From the NCBI GenBank assembly GCA_030653175.1, contig JAURZV010000090.1, forward strand, positions 1 to 64,000: DNA of 64,000 bases. The letters run 5' to 3'. The notes under the pieces are model-generated. The model did no database searches. It was not told the DNA's origin and saw nothing but the letters and a program-made list of their open reading frames with translations. How positions within the stretch are numbered: position 1 is the stretch's first letter; every line of letters starts with the position of its first letter. Positions 42,667 to 54,624 of this stretch are shown here, piece by piece. Origin of the DNA: Methylobacter sp. GTDB taxonomy: Bacteria > Pseudomonadota > Gammaproteobacteria > Methylococcales > Methylomonadaceae. A program made the translations under genes and the position numbers.

Positions 42667-43944
42667 TTACACCCAACGGTTATCACGGGTTTCACGCATC
42701 AGGTATACGGCAAACAAACTAATCGCCGCAGCCAGTGAGACATAGCCGCCAACCCAAGCCAGACCTCCTTCAGTGACCAGCCGTTGCGCGATGTAGGGTG
42801 CAAACGAAGCACCTAGTATGCCACCTAAGTTGTAAGCGGTTCCAGCGCCGGTATAGCGTAACTCGGAGGGAAACAGCTCCGGCAGCAAGGCTCCCATCGG
42901 CGCGAAAGTAGCTCCCATTAGAAACAGCTCCAATGACAAGAAAGCGGTAATCATCAATGGTGAGCCGCTTTCCAGCATCGGCTTTAACAGGAAACCGGAC
43001 AGGAATGCCGCACTACCGGCGATCAGCAAAACGGGGCGTCGTCCGAATCGGTCACCTGCCCACGCCGATAGCGGCGTGGCAGCGGCCATAAACAGTATGG
43101 CCACACACAACATGCCGAGAAATTGCTGACGCGGGATGTGTAGCGAGGTGGTGCCGTAGCTCAGGGAAAACACGGTTGAAATATAGAACAACGCATAGCA
43201 CACCACCATCGCCATCGCTCCCAGAGCCAGCGGTGCGGCATGAGATTTAAGTATTTCTTTGAGCGGCAAGCCGACCTGCTGGTGCTGCTGTAACACTTTG
43301 GCAAATACCGGGGTTTCGGCCAAGGCCAGACGCACATACAAACCGACCATGACCAACACCGAACTGGCTAAAAACGGGATGCGCCAACCCCAGTCTTTAA
43401 ACTCTTGTTCAGTCAGAAAATGCGCCAGCAGCAAAAAACTGCCGGTCGCCAACAGAAAGCCCACCGGCGGCCCCAACTGGGGAAACATGCCGTACCAGCC
43501 GCGCTTTCCGGCAGGAGCGTTCTCGGTCGCCAGCAGCGCCGCCCCACCCCATTCTCCGCCCAAGCCGATACCCTGGCCGAAACGTAACAGACACAACAAC
43601 GCCGGAGCCCATGCGCCGATAGCGTCATAACCCGGCAACAAGCCGATCAATGTGGTGGAGACGCCCATGACCAGCAGCGATGCGACCAAGGTTGTTTTGC
43701 GTCCGATACGGTCGCCGAAATGCCCGAACAGCGTCGCGCCCAAAGGACGGGTCAGAAAAGCTACGGAAAAAGTCAGAAAGGCGCTGAGGGCTTGAGTTGT
43801 CGGATTGCCGCCGGGGAAAAACACCGGGCCGATAACCAAGGCCGCTGCCATGCCGTAAATATAAAAATCGTAGAACTCGATAGCGGTGCCGATGAAACTG
43901 GCTAAGGCGATGCGGGTAACGGAGGGGGCGGCGGTTTTGGTCAT
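42667..43944 (-). CDS. MFS transporter, metabolite:proton symporter type
   Basis: 425 residues, 12 membrane segments. SFIGTAIEFYDFYIYGMAAAL at the start, the loop 2-3 motif GHFGDRIGRKTTL, RFGQGIGLGGEWGGAALLATE, and GDRFGRRPVLL in the second half identify the ProP/ShiA/YhjE branch of the major facilitator superfamily, which carries organic acids or osmolytes with protons. Substrate not predictable. Encoded alone, ending inside the right end of the BIME region. Confidence 0.88.
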   Translation of the reverse strand: MTKTAAPSVTRIALASFIGTAIEFYDFYIYGMAAALVIGPVFFPGGNPTTQALSAFLTFSVAFLTRPLGATLFGHFGDRIGRKTTLVASLLVMGVSTTLIGLLPGYDAIGAWAPALLCLLRFGQGIGLGGEWGGAALLATENAPAGKRGWYGMFPQLGPPVGFLLATGSFLLLAHFLTEQEFKDWGWRIPFLASSVLVMVGLYVRLALAETPVFAKVLQQHQQVGLPLKEILKSHAAPLALGAMAMVVCYALFYISTVFSLSYGTTSLHIPRQQFLGMLCVAILFMAAATPLSAWAGDRFGRRPVLLIAGSAAFLSGFLLKPMLESGSPLMITAFLSLELFLMGATFAPMGALLPELFPSELRYTGAGTAYNLGGILGASFAPYIAQRLVTEGGLAWVGGYVSLAAAISLFAVYLMRETRDNRWV

Positions 43945-44050
43945 GAATGCCTTGAACGTCCGATGCTGGATGAAACCACAACAATTTATTTTAGAAGTCG
44001 ATACAACGAATGCACCTGCTCAAGTTTTGGATCGGCGCTATGAACTTTCA

Positions 44051-44077
44051 TGTAGGGCGCGCACGGCGCGCCCTACA
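44051..44077. repeat. Perfect 12-bp inverted repeat
   Basis: TGTAGGGCGCGC-acg-GCGCGCCCTACA, GC-rich hairpin, located between the MFS gene promoter region and the stop of the 95-residue gene at 44084. REP-like or terminator for that gene. Confidence 0.7.
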
Positions 44078-44083
44078 TTGGCA

Positions 44084-44371
44084 TCAATCCAATTTAATCC
44101 AATCTTCCAGCGCTTCGATAATAGCTTTCGCCTGATCTTTGCTGGAAATATTGAACTTTGATTTTTGCTTGTATTCGCCATTTTGCTTCTGGTAACGGCG
44201 AATAGTGTATTTATCCGGGCCGTATTCCTCTTTAGCGCGATTCCAGTCCTGATAACGGTACATAACCGTAGCCCATGCACCTTTGGTCAGCACTTTTTTG
44301 TCCAGTTCCTTGACTGTCTCAATGCCGCCGTCTTCGTACGTTACAGTCAATTCGTCTACAGTTTCAGCCAT
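44084..44371 (-). CDS. Conserved hypothetical protein, possibly PC4-like
   Basis: 95 residues. VDELTVTYEDGGIETVKELD, then WATVMYRYQDWNRAKEEYG, KYTIRRYQKQNGEYKQKSKF and an acidic C-terminal helix (AKAIIEALEDWIKLD). The strand-rich middle with Y-x-I-R-x-Y and NG resembles PC4/YdbC-type nucleic-acid-binding folds, but that is a weak impression. Flanked by palindromes on both sides and lies downstream of purA on the same strand. AGGAGATAAC-like sequence precedes the ATG. Confidence 0.6.
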   Translation of the reverse strand: MAETVDELTVTYEDGGIETVKELDKKVLTKGAWATVMYRYQDWNRAKEEYGPDKYTIRRYQKQNGEYKQKSKFNISSKDQAKAIIEALEDWIKLD

Positions 44372-44412
44372 GTTATCTCCAGGTTAAGAACGGGAATTAA
44401 ATTTTGCGCAAT

Positions 44413-44432
44413 GGGCGACCGGCCGGTCGCCC
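44413..44432. repeat. Perfect 20-bp palindrome after purA
   Basis: GGGCGACCGGCCGGTCGCCC. Same core as the repeats at 26997 and 47011. It lies just after the purA stop and before the 95-residue gene, so it may end or protect the purA transcript. Confidence 0.75.
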
Positions 44433-44452
44433 CTACCCTTGGCAACAGCCGT

Positions 44453-46962
<2,510 letters not shown>

Positions 46963-46999
46963 TCAAACAAAACGCCCCGCATGCGGAGCGTTGGTTACG

Positions 47000-47041
47000 G
47001 GTTCCTGTAGGGGCGACCGGCTGGTCGCCCCTACAGGAACC
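47000..47041. repeat. Hairpin with 19-bp perfect arms between hflC and hisZ
   Basis: GGTTCCTGTAGGGGCGACC (47000-47018), loop GGCT, then the perfect complement to 47041. It contains the GGGCGACCGG repeat core. It lies 11 bases after the hflC stop, followed on the left by a CGCATGCG palindrome. It could reduce readthrough from hflC into hisZ-purA or protect the upstream mRNA. Confidence 0.85.
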
Positions 47042-47051
47042 TTGTCTTAGC

Positions 47052-47906
47052 CTATTTCTGCTGTTTGAAATATCTAAAGAAGTCGGAATCAGGATCAAGC
47101 ACCATCATGCTTGAACTTGTAAATGTCTTCTTATAGGCATTCAAACTGCGATAGAACGTAAAAAATTCAGTATCGGCGCCATAGGCTTTGGCATAGATTT
47201 CAGCAGACTTGGCATCACCCTCACCACGAAGCATTTCCGCATCCCGAAACGCGTTCGCCATAGTAACAACCCGTTGTCTATCGGCATCGGCGCGAATTCT
47301 TTCTGCCGCTTCAGCACCTTGCGAACGGAACTCACGGGCGACTCGTTCACGCTCCGCTTCCATTCTACGAAACACGGAACTACTGACTTCGTCCGGCAAA
47401 TCGATGCGCATGACCTGAACATCAACAATTTCCATACCCAAATCAGCTGCAAGAGGCTTGGCGTTTTTAATCAGTACTTCGCGAATAACCTGACGATCGG
47501 TTGACAGCAATTGCTTGATATTCCGCTTGCCGAATTCGCCACGAAAAGCGTCTTTAACAATTTGATCCAGACGTAAATTAGCCTGATCTATATCACCGGC
47601 AACAACCGTATAAAAAGTGGTTACGTCACCGATACGCCATTTAACGAAAGAATCAACAATGACGTTCTTCTTTTCAGCAGTTAAAAAACGTTCAGGCTTG
47701 GCATCCATAGTTTGAATACGTTTATCAAATTTTTTCACATTGTTGATAATCGGCCATTTAAAATGCAATCCAGGTTCGTAATCGTTCTTTACAATCTCAC
47801 CTAAACGAAACTTAATGGCTTTTTCTGTTTCATTGACGGTAAACAAACACATCATGCCGATAAACAACAATGCACCCAGACTTACCAAAATTTTATTCTG
47901 TGTCAT
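47052..47906 (-). CDS. hflC: FtsH modulator HflC
   Basis: 284 residues. N-terminal membrane anchor (LVSLGALLFIGMMCLFTVNE) then an SPFH/band-7 domain (FRLGEIVKNDYEPGLHFKWP; FVKWRIGDVTTFYTVV) and a helical C-terminal part (ADADRQRVVTMANAFRDAEM, GEGDAKSAEIYAKAYG). With HflK it forms the periplasmic ring that holds FtsH protease and controls its access to membrane proteins. ATG overlaps the hflK stop by one base (TAATG). Confidence 0.95.
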   Translation of the reverse strand: MTQNKILVSLGALLFIGMMCLFTVNETEKAIKFRLGEIVKNDYEPGLHFKWPIINNVKKFDKRIQTMDAKPERFLTAEKKNVIVDSFVKWRIGDVTTFYTVVAGDIDQANLRLDQIVKDAFRGEFGKRNIKQLLSTDRQVIREVLIKNAKPLAADLGMEIVDVQVMRIDLPDEVSSSVFRRMEAERERVAREFRSQGAEAAERIRADADRQRVVTMANAFRDAEMLRGEGDAKSAEIYAKAYGADTEFFTFYRSLNAYKKTFTSSSMMVLDPDSDFFRYFKQQK

Positions 47907-49105
47907 TAGCGTCCCCTTGCGTCACGACCGCGAGTTGAAGTTCGCACAGCGGGCTGCGCCGCTTCAACCGCTGAATGAGGAGGTTGATCTGCTGTGCTTT
48001 GAGGAACATTGGGTTGTTGAATCGAAGGCTGATGCTGGATCATTTTATCTAATGGCAGATAAAGCATATTATTACTGCCTTTAACATCAATCATCACGGT
48101 ATTGGTTTCGCCCAATACGGATTCCATAGCTTCGATATAAAGACGTTTTCGGGTCACATCCGGCGCTTTAGTATATTCAGCAAGCAATTTGGAAAAACGG
48201 TTGGATTCACCTTCTGCCTGAGCAATAACCTGTTCTTTATAGCCCTCGGCTTCCTGCATTTTTCTGGCTGCGGCACCGCGTGCTTTGGGAACAACGTCAT
48301 TGGAATAGGCTTCCGCCTCATTAATCAAGCGTTGCTCATCTTCACGCGCCTTAATAGCGTCTTCAAATGCGTTTTGTACCTGTTCAGGCGGCTGTGCATC
48401 CTGAAGATTGACACTGGTAATCTGAATACCGGATTTGTAGCTATCCATAACCTCTTGAATTTCCTTTTTAATCTGAGCCACGACTTCACTACGACCTTCG
48501 GTCAAAACAAAGTCCATTTCGCTGCTGCCGATCACTCCACGCTGCGCACTTTCAGTGACTTGTTTCAAGGTAGCCGCGGGATTTACTATATTGAAAACAA
48601 ATTCCTTTGCGTTTTTAACTTGATACTGCACAGCTAAGCGGATATCGACAATATTCTCATCTTTGGTCAGCATTAATGCTTCTTTCGGCACCGAGCCAAG
48701 AGTCTGTTCATTGCCGCCGCTACGGTAACCTACTTCGATATAACGCTGCTGTTTAACATCAACAATATCAACTCGCTCAATAGGCGCCGGCAAATGCCAG
48801 TTCAAACCCGACTGAGTTGTGGCTACATACTTGCCAAACCGGGTCTCAACACCCTGCGTACCTTCATTGATAATATAAAAGCCGCTTAATCCCCATAACG
48901 CTACTGCGCCGGCTGCGAGAAAACCAAGACTTTTCCACGGAGGAGTGCCGGAAGAGCTACCATCGCCTCCTTGTCCGCCGCGAAAAAAACCACTTAACTT
49001 TTCTTGCAATGAACGTATTGCTTCGTCTAGATCAGGTGGACCTTTTTGGTCACCACGACCGCTCCAGGGATCTTTCTTATCGCCGCCAGGCTCATTCCAG
49101 GACAT
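47906..49105 (-). CDS. hflK: FtsH modulator HflK
   Basis: 399 residues. MSWNEPGGDKKDPWSG start, a Gly-rich segment, a membrane helix (about 68-88; LGFLAAGAVALWGLSGFYII), an SPFH domain (NEGTQGVETRFGKYVATTQS, GLNWHLPAPIERVDIVDV), and helical tail ending in a Pro/Gln/Arg-rich stretch. Partner of HflC. The gap to hflX (135 bases) carries a hairpin. Confidence 0.95.
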   Translation of the reverse strand: MSWNEPGGDKKDPWSGRGDQKGPPDLDEAIRSLQEKLSGFFRGGQGGDGSSSGTPPWKSLGFLAAGAVALWGLSGFYIINEGTQGVETRFGKYVATTQSGLNWHLPAPIERVDIVDVKQQRYIEVGYRSGGNEQTLGSVPKEALMLTKDENIVDIRLAVQYQVKNAKEFVFNIVNPAATLKQVTESAQRGVIGSSEMDFVLTEGRSEVVAQIKKEIQEVMDSYKSGIQITSVNLQDAQPPEQVQNAFEDAIKAREDEQRLINEAEAYSNDVVPKARGAAARKMQEAEGYKEQVIAQAEGESNRFSKLLAEYTKAPDVTRKRLYIEAMESVLGETNTVMIDVKGSNNMLYLPLDKMIQHQPSIQQPNVPQSTADQPPHSAVEAAQPAVRTSTRGRDARGR

Positions 49106-49169
49106 AACTTTGCTCCATATAGGTTACTTAAACTTACCGATTCATGTTTGATATTCTATCGTAAATATC

Positions 49170-49225
49170 GGCGAAAGGCGAAAGGTACAAGGCGAAAGGC
49201 TAAAAACCGATCACTTTCGCCTTGT
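49170..49225. repeat. GCGAAAGG short repeats and hairpin between hflX and hflK
   Basis: The motif GGCGAAAGG occurs at 49170-49179, again partly at once after it, and at 49191-49199. ACAAGGCGAAAG (49187-49198) pairs perfectly with CTTTCGCCTTGT (49214-49225). In the hflX-hflK transcript this could form an attenuating or protecting hairpin. Confidence 0.6.
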
Positions 49226-49239
49226 GTCTTTTACCTTTT

Positions 49240-50505
49240 TTAAAGTATTTCTTCAATTTCGACCGATGTCAGCAAGCCCAAATACTTTGTATCAATTTCA
49301 ATAACTAATTCACAGCCGCCAAAATCATCAGTTTTCTCACTTATTATTCTGGCGCATGCAAATAATTTCGCCCTTATATCACCTTGATCAGGCTGCAAAT
49401 AACACGTTCTTTTGACTTTGGTATTTGAAAATATTTCGGCCAACGCCTGATAAAGCAGATCAACACCGACTCCGGTTTCGGCGGACAACCATACCCGAAC
49501 CGGATTACCGACATCATCCCGCTCAATCCGCGGTTGGATGTCAGTCAATAAATCTATTTTGTTGAAAACTTCAAGTTGCCTGACTTCATTGGCGTTAATA
49601 TCTTCAAGCACCTGATTGACCTGATAAATCGTCTCAGCCCTGTCATCACTACTGGCATCAATCACATGCAACAATAAGTCCGCTTCACTGGCTTCCTGCA
49701 ACGTGGATTTAAACGCCGCCACCAGTTCATGCGGCAAATGTCGTATAAAGCCCACCGTATCGGCCAAAACAATCTCGCTACTATTGGGTAGCTTGCAGTT
49801 GCGCAATGTCGGGTCCAAGGTGGCAAACAACTGATCCGCCACGTAAATGTCGGCACCCGTCAGCTTATTAAACAAGGTTGATTTACCGGCATTGGTATAC
49901 CCCACCAGAGAAACCGATGGCACTTCGGCTTTTTTTCTTTTGCTGCGTCCCTGATGTCTTTGTTTGTCGACTTTATCCAAACGCTGTTGAATCTGTTTGA
50001 TGCGTAAACCCAATAATCGCCTGTCGGTTTCCAGCTGAGTTTCACCCGGCCCGCGAAGTCCGATACCGCCTTTTTGACGCTCCAAATGCGTCCAACCGCG
50101 AACCAGCCGGGTCGATAAATGCTGCAATTGCGCCAATTCAACCTGTAGTTTACCTTCAAAGGTTTGCGCACGCTGGGCAAAAATATCAAGAATCAGCCCA
50201 TTTCTATCGACTACCCGAACGCCCAAAAAGCCCTCAAGATTTCTTTCCTGACTGGGGGAAAGCGGGTGATTAAATAAAACAATGTCAGCTTCATAGGTTT
50301 CGATAATATCTTTAAGCTCTTCAAGCTTGCCTTTGCCGACAAAATATTTTGGATCAGGTTTTTTGCGACTGCCTGTTACTACATAGACAGGATCGGTTCC
50401 TGCTGACTTGGCCAACTCTTTTAATTCTAAAAGATCTTCCTGCATGGAGCGAAGTGTCAGATGAACAAGGACTGCTCGTTCGCCTGATTCGGGACGATCA
50501 AACAA
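49240..50505 (-). CDS. hflX: Ribosome-associated GTPase HflX
   Basis: 421 residues, like E. coli HflX (426). The N-terminal HflX domain (LVHLTLRSMQEDLLELKELA; FVGKGKLEELKDII; LSPSQERNLE) leads to the RGPGETQLETDRR segment and the GTPase domain with GYTNAGKSTLFNKL, LADTVGFIRHLPHELV and NKIDLL. It rescues stalled ribosomes by splitting them after heat shock. Part of the hfq operon. Confidence 0.96.
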   Translation of the reverse strand: MFDRPESGERAVLVHLTLRSMQEDLLELKELAKSAGTDPVYVVTGSRKKPDPKYFVGKGKLEELKDIIETYEADIVLFNHPLSPSQERNLEGFLGVRVVDRNGLILDIFAQRAQTFEGKLQVELAQLQHLSTRLVRGWTHLERQKGGIGLRGPGETQLETDRRLLGLRIKQIQQRLDKVDKQRHQGRSKRKKAEVPSVSLVGYTNAGKSTLFNKLTGADIYVADQLFATLDPTLRNCKLPNSSEIVLADTVGFIRHLPHELVAAFKSTLQEASEADLLLHVIDASSDDRAETIYQVNQVLEDINANEVRQLEVFNKIDLLTDIQPRIERDDVGNPVRVWLSAETGVGVDLLYQALAEIFSNTKVKRTCYLQPDQGDIRAKLFACARIISEKTDDFGGCELVIEIDTKYLGLLTSVEIEEIL

Positions 50506-50610
50506 TTAAATACCCCATAGGCGTGATTATAAAAAAACTTTTAGTTTCCGGGCACATGCAACTGTGCTGCAGATTTATCGGCAGTAAAGAACACTCATAC
50601 AAAGGGTTAA

Positions 50611-50850
50611 TCATTCGTCACTGGACTCATTATCATGCGTCAGCTTTACAGCTTTACTCGGCACAATGGTGGATATAGCGTGTTTGTAAACCATCTGACT
50701 TGACGTATTTTTCAGCATAACCACGTACTGATCAAATGAGTCTACCTTACCCTGTAACTTTATCCCGTTAACAAGGAAAATAGAAACAGGTGTATGCTCT
50801 TTTCTAAGAGCATTTAAAAAATTATCCTGTAAATTTTGACCTTTTGACAT
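50611..50850 (-). CDS. hfq: RNA chaperone Hfq
   Basis: 79 residues. Sm1 motif: [40 protein letters not shown]; Sm2 motif: [10 protein letters not shown]. Short acidic C-terminal tail. Forms a hexameric ring that pairs small RNAs with mRNA. The gene starts the hfq-hflX-hflKC series; miaA, which usually comes just before it, is not present, and 280 AT-rich bases with the promoter region precede it. Confidence 0.97.
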   Translation of the reverse strand: MSKGQNLQDNFLNALRKEHTPVSIFLVNGIKLQGKVDSFDQYVVMLKNTSSQMVYKHAISTIVPSKAVKLTHDNESSDE

Positions 50851-51131
50851 CCGATTTCTCCTTATTATTTTAAAACTATTGATTAAGATAACTGCAATTA
50901 CAAATCAATACAAATCAATACTCCGGTTTCAGAATATTTTTAGCTAAAACTGCGCAATTTTTGAGTTTTCCTGATTTTACCTTGTAATCACAAAATACAA
51001 TGGGGTACATTTTTATAAATTCAAGCAGGGTTACCCTAGCCATCGACGTAATCCTTGCAACCATTTTTTATCTAACGTTTTGATGGCACTACCGACTTTT
51101 AAAGCCGTTAGACTGCTAACAATAACCCGAC

Positions 51132-52658
51132 TTAACTTTCCTCAATAACGGGAATCTTGCCAATCCTGGCTTGCCAGATCTTTGGCGCGATTTGATGCAC
51201 CGAAACGCCCGCAGTATCAACAGCGACTGTAACCGGCATATCCTCAACAACAAACTCGTGAATGGCTTCCATGCCAAGATCTTCAAAAGCGACAATACGT
51301 GATTTACGGATGGCTTTTGACACTAGGTAAGCCGCGCCGCCGACCGCCATTAAATAAACGGCTTTATGCTTTTTAATAGCGGCTATTCCCTCCGGCCCCC
51401 GCTCGGATTTACCGATCATGCCGAGCAAGCCGGTTTTATCCAGCATCACTTCGGTAAACTTATCCATGCGTGTTGCCGTAGTGGGTCCTGCCGGCCCTAC
51501 CACCTCGTCGCGAACCGGATCGACCGGCCCCACGTAATAAATGAATTTGTTGGCAAAATCGACGCTTTCAGGCAATGCTTCGCCCCGTTCAAAGAGCTCG
51601 GCCATGCGCTTGTGCGCCGCGTCCCTGCCGGTCAGCAGGGTGCCGCTAAGCAATAAGGTTTCTCCCGGCTTCCAGCTCTCCAAATCCTGTTGAGTCACGG
51701 CATCCAAATTGACTCTGCGGGCAGTAGCGCCTGCGTCCCAGGTAATTTCCGGCCAATCTTCCAAACGCGGCGGTTTAAATTCGGCAGCGCTACTTCCATC
51801 CAGAACAAAATGCACATGCCGGGTAGCAGCGCAGTTAGGAATAATCGCAACCGGCTTGTTGGCCGCATGGGTCGGATAATCGTTAATTTTAATATCCAGC
51901 ACCGTAGTAAGACCGCCCAAACCTTGAGCACCGATACCCAGCGCATTGACTTTGTCATACAGCTCCAGACGCAGTTCTTCAAGCGCATTGCGAGGGCCGC
52001 GTGCGATTAACTCATGAATATCTATCGATCCCATGCATGCCTGCTTTGCCAAAAGCATGGCTTTTTCAGCCGTACCGCCTATGCCTATGCCCAGAATGCC
52101 GGGCGGACACCAGCCCGCACCCATGGTAGGAACGACTTTCAGCACCCAGTCAACGATACTGTCAGAAGGATTGAGCATCGCAAACTTTGCTTTGGCCTCG
52201 GAACCTCCGCCTTTGGCGGCTATTTCGATGTCGAGCGTATCGCCGGGCACTACTTCCATGTGAATCACCGCCGGAGTGTTGTCTTTTGTATTGATGCGCT
52301 TACCGGCCGGATCGGCCAGTATCGAAGCGCGCAAAACATTATCAGGGTGCAGATAAGCGCGTCGAACGCCCTCATTAATCATATCGGCGACACTCATGTC
52401 GGCATCCCATTGGACCCCCATGCCGATCTTTAAAAACACCGTAACAATGCCGGTATCCTGACAAATCGGACGATGGCCTTCCGCACACATCCGAGAGTTG
52501 ATCAAGATTTGCGCCATCGCATCCTTGGCCGCCGGATTCGCTTCTTTTTGGTAGGCCTCATGCATAGCCTTGATAAAGTCCAGCGGATGATAATACGAAA
52601 TATACTGTAGAGAATCGGCAATGCTTTGAATAAGATCGTCTTGACGAATGATGCTCAT
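51132..52658 (-). CDS. Class I (iron-sulfur) fumarate hydratase
   Basis: 508 residues, the length of the fused alpha-beta class I fumarases. Interconverts fumarate and malate with a [4Fe-4S] cluster. The alpha part has CAEGHRPICQDTGIVTVFLK, KGGGSEAKAKFAML and GAGWCPPGILGIGIGGT; the beta part has LLSGTLLTGRDAAHKRM, YYVGPVDPVRDEVVGPAGPT and TRMDKFTE. The central TRHVHFVLDGS stretch is typical. A DHH phosphoesterase gene lies 125 bases upstream on the same strand. Confidence 0.94.
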   Translation of the reverse strand: MSIIRQDDLIQSIADSLQYISYYHPLDFIKAMHEAYQKEANPAAKDAMAQILINSRMCAEGHRPICQDTGIVTVFLKIGMGVQWDADMSVADMINEGVRRAYLHPDNVLRASILADPAGKRINTKDNTPAVIHMEVVPGDTLDIEIAAKGGGSEAKAKFAMLNPSDSIVDWVLKVVPTMGAGWCPPGILGIGIGGTAEKAMLLAKQACMGSIDIHELIARGPRNALEELRLELYDKVNALGIGAQGLGGLTTVLDIKINDYPTHAANKPVAIIPNCAATRHVHFVLDGSSAAEFKPPRLEDWPEITWDAGATARRVNLDAVTQQDLESWKPGETLLLSGTLLTGRDAAHKRMAELFERGEALPESVDFANKFIYYVGPVDPVRDEVVGPAGPTTATRMDKFTEVMLDKTGLLGMIGKSERGPEGIAAIKKHKAVYLMAVGGAAYLVSKAIRKSRIVAFEDLGMEAIHEFVVEDMPVTVAVDTAGVSVHQIAPKIWQARIGKIPVIEES

Positions 52659-52783
52659 CGGAGGTTCCCTGCTATATAGTTGCTAATAATTCAGTTGGCG
52701 TATTATATATTATGGATGTAGAGCTACCGGACATTATTCGATGCTGATTGATACAATCAATTCAACGTTTACCCGCACGAGCA

Positions 52784-53620
52784 CTAGAAAAACGGGTTGT
52801 TATCCAAGGCAAAGCCTGCGGCATTCCTGTGCCCTCCTCCGCCAAAACTTAACGCCAGATGGCCTACATCGTAATCACCGATTGAGCGAAGCGAGAAAGT
52901 CCATTGTTGTTTTCTGCCGTCATATTGATACGTCATCCCAAACGTGCCTGATTTTTCGGCCAACACATGTCCAAGATCGCTTGAAAATAATGACGGTGCA
53001 TTAACGGCAAGCCCGGCCTGACCCGCTACCGAGATGCTATGTGCGGATTTGGCGAGCCTTTGCACCATCCCGGCAAATTGCTCAACCTGTATCCGCCCTA
53101 CTGTCAACAGTTCCGTCAGATCAAGCGTGCCTATTTCGGCAAAAGTGATGGGCATTCTTTCATACAGTGCGGTTGTTATCTCTCGGGTACCGTCCAGCTT
53201 GAAGCGCCAAAGATCACGGTCTTCGATATGCAACAGAATCATAGGTGGCTTCAGATCGTGAAAAAAATACTGCCAGGTTAAAACGCAACCACTCCGTGAC
53301 ATATCGAAATTGATCGACAGGTTTTCAGGAGGTGGTTGTACCTTAAAAAAGGCATCACATTGTTCCATAGCGGTCATATGGTGATCAATCAGGATGATCC
53401 GGCCTGCTTTCGCTGAGGCATCGACCAATAGCTGGGGTGAGTATGAATAATCTAATATATAGAGTATTGCTCCCGGTTCAAAATCGGGAATATCGTCGCC
53501 ATAGCGAGCCGGAATGTAACGGACTTGATTACCCAACTTGCAAAATGCGCTCCATGCTGAGCCTAAACCATCCAAGCAATCGGCATGATAAATAACTAAG
53601 ATTTCATTGGTTTCTAACAT
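52784..53620 (-). CDS. DHH-family phosphoesterase
   Basis: 278 residues. DHH domain motifs: VIYHADCLDGLGSAW (first Asp site) and IILIDHHMTAMEQ; C-terminal DHHA1 domain with GGGGHRNAAGFAL. The family includes oligoribonuclease NrnA, pAp phosphatase and c-di-AMP or pGpG phosphodiesterases. This one lacks an exonuclease RecJ-size core, so a small nucleotide substrate is likely, but which is not predictable. Cytoplasmic. Confidence 0.85.
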   Translation of the reverse strand: MLETNEILVIYHADCLDGLGSAWSAFCKLGNQVRYIPARYGDDIPDFEPGAILYILDYSYSPQLLVDASAKAGRIILIDHHMTAMEQCDAFFKVQPPPENLSINFDMSRSGCVLTWQYFFHDLKPPMILLHIEDRDLWRFKLDGTREITTALYERMPITFAEIGTLDLTELLTVGRIQVEQFAGMVQRLAKSAHSISVAGQAGLAVNAPSLFSSDLGHVLAEKSGTFGMTYQYDGRKQQWTFSLRSIGDYDVGHLALSFGGGGHRNAAGFALDNNPFF

Positions 53621-53946
53621 GCTTTTTTAAAAATCCCTGTGTACTACTGTATGGGTCGAGGGCTGTTGCCCAGCAATTTGAGACTACATTTTACACGACC
53701 CGAGCGCTAATCATAAGCGTACACTGTGATTTTCAGGTATCAATGCCGAAAAAACCAGCTTTACAGCCTCGCCATACTCATAATGGAGAAACGAATTTAC
53801 AATGAGTGAGCTGCGCTGATATTACGCATCAAGAAATTTGCAATGTAACCGGTGGCCCGTTGAATCCTGCCATTCCGGTTATGATGCTTAAGCTTGTTCG
53901 ATGCGAAACACAGAAGATATTTAACTTGATTTTTCAGTGTATCAGA
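53621..53946. other. Intergenic region, nothing recognised
   Basis: 326 bases between rlpA-like and DHH genes, both leftward. Contains the DHH promoter region's opposite end and a short GGGCTGTTGCCC dyad near 53660. No gene or repeat family seen. Confidence 0.4.
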
Positions 53947-54435
53947 TTAACCGCGTTTGTTTGTTTTACCGCTGTTACTTAATGGTAATACTGCTTCATT
54001 ACGGCTTAGCGGCGTAATTTCCACAGACCCTAATCCCCGGATACCGAGTTCTTTTGCGGCAGCATAGGATAAATCCATATCCCTTTTTCCGTAAAAAGAA
54101 CCTCGGTCATTGATGCGAACAACAACGCTACGATGATTTTTCAGGTTGGTAACTTTGGCGTAAGACAAAAGAGGTAGCGTTTTGTGTGCGGCAGTCATCG
54201 CGTACATATCATATTTTTGACCGCTGGCAGTTTTTTTGCCGTGAAACTCAGGGCCATACCAGGAAACCGTACTTCGATGATTATCTGACTGATGTTTGGC
54301 TTTATGGGTTGTAACTAAAGAGTGTTTGGAAGTCTTATGAACCGAGCGATGTTCGGACGCTTGGGCTGTTTGTATTGGGTTAACAAAATAACTGCATATT
54401 AAAAAAACAGGAACTGCTAGCATGATTTTATTCAT
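53947..54435 (-). CDS. rlpA: RlpA-like septal ring lytic transglycosylase
   Basis: 162 residues. Signal peptide (KIMLAVPVFLICSYFVNPIQ), then a basic His/Ser-rich linker and a double-psi beta-barrel domain: STVSWYGPEFHGKKTASGQK, MYAMTAAHKTLPLLSYAKVTN, VVVRINDRGSFYGKRDMDLS and AAAKELGIRGLGSVEI. These are the RlpA motifs, including the catalytic Asp/Glu region. No SPOR domain, so it is shorter than the Pseudomonas enzyme. Periplasmic, acts on denuded glycan at septa. Confidence 0.88.
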   Translation of the reverse strand: MNKIMLAVPVFLICSYFVNPIQTAQASEHRSVHKTSKHSLVTTHKAKHQSDNHRSTVSWYGPEFHGKKTASGQKYDMYAMTAAHKTLPLLSYAKVTNLKNHRSVVVRINDRGSFYGKRDMDLSYAAAKELGIRGLGSVEITPLSRNEAVLPLSNSGKTNKRG

Positions 54436-54624
54436 AGGATAGAGCCTTTTTTATTTAAATCTGGCCCGATTCTAACTTAGCAAGTCTTAAGCTTAGCTTA
54501 AACGCGCAAAATCAATGCCTTGTAAAAAAAGCTTTCTGAGCAGCACCACATTGAAAATTCTTTCATTAATTAAATTCACAAGTATTGTATTATTCCAACT
54601 CTTTTAAGATTTCAGGAATCACTT

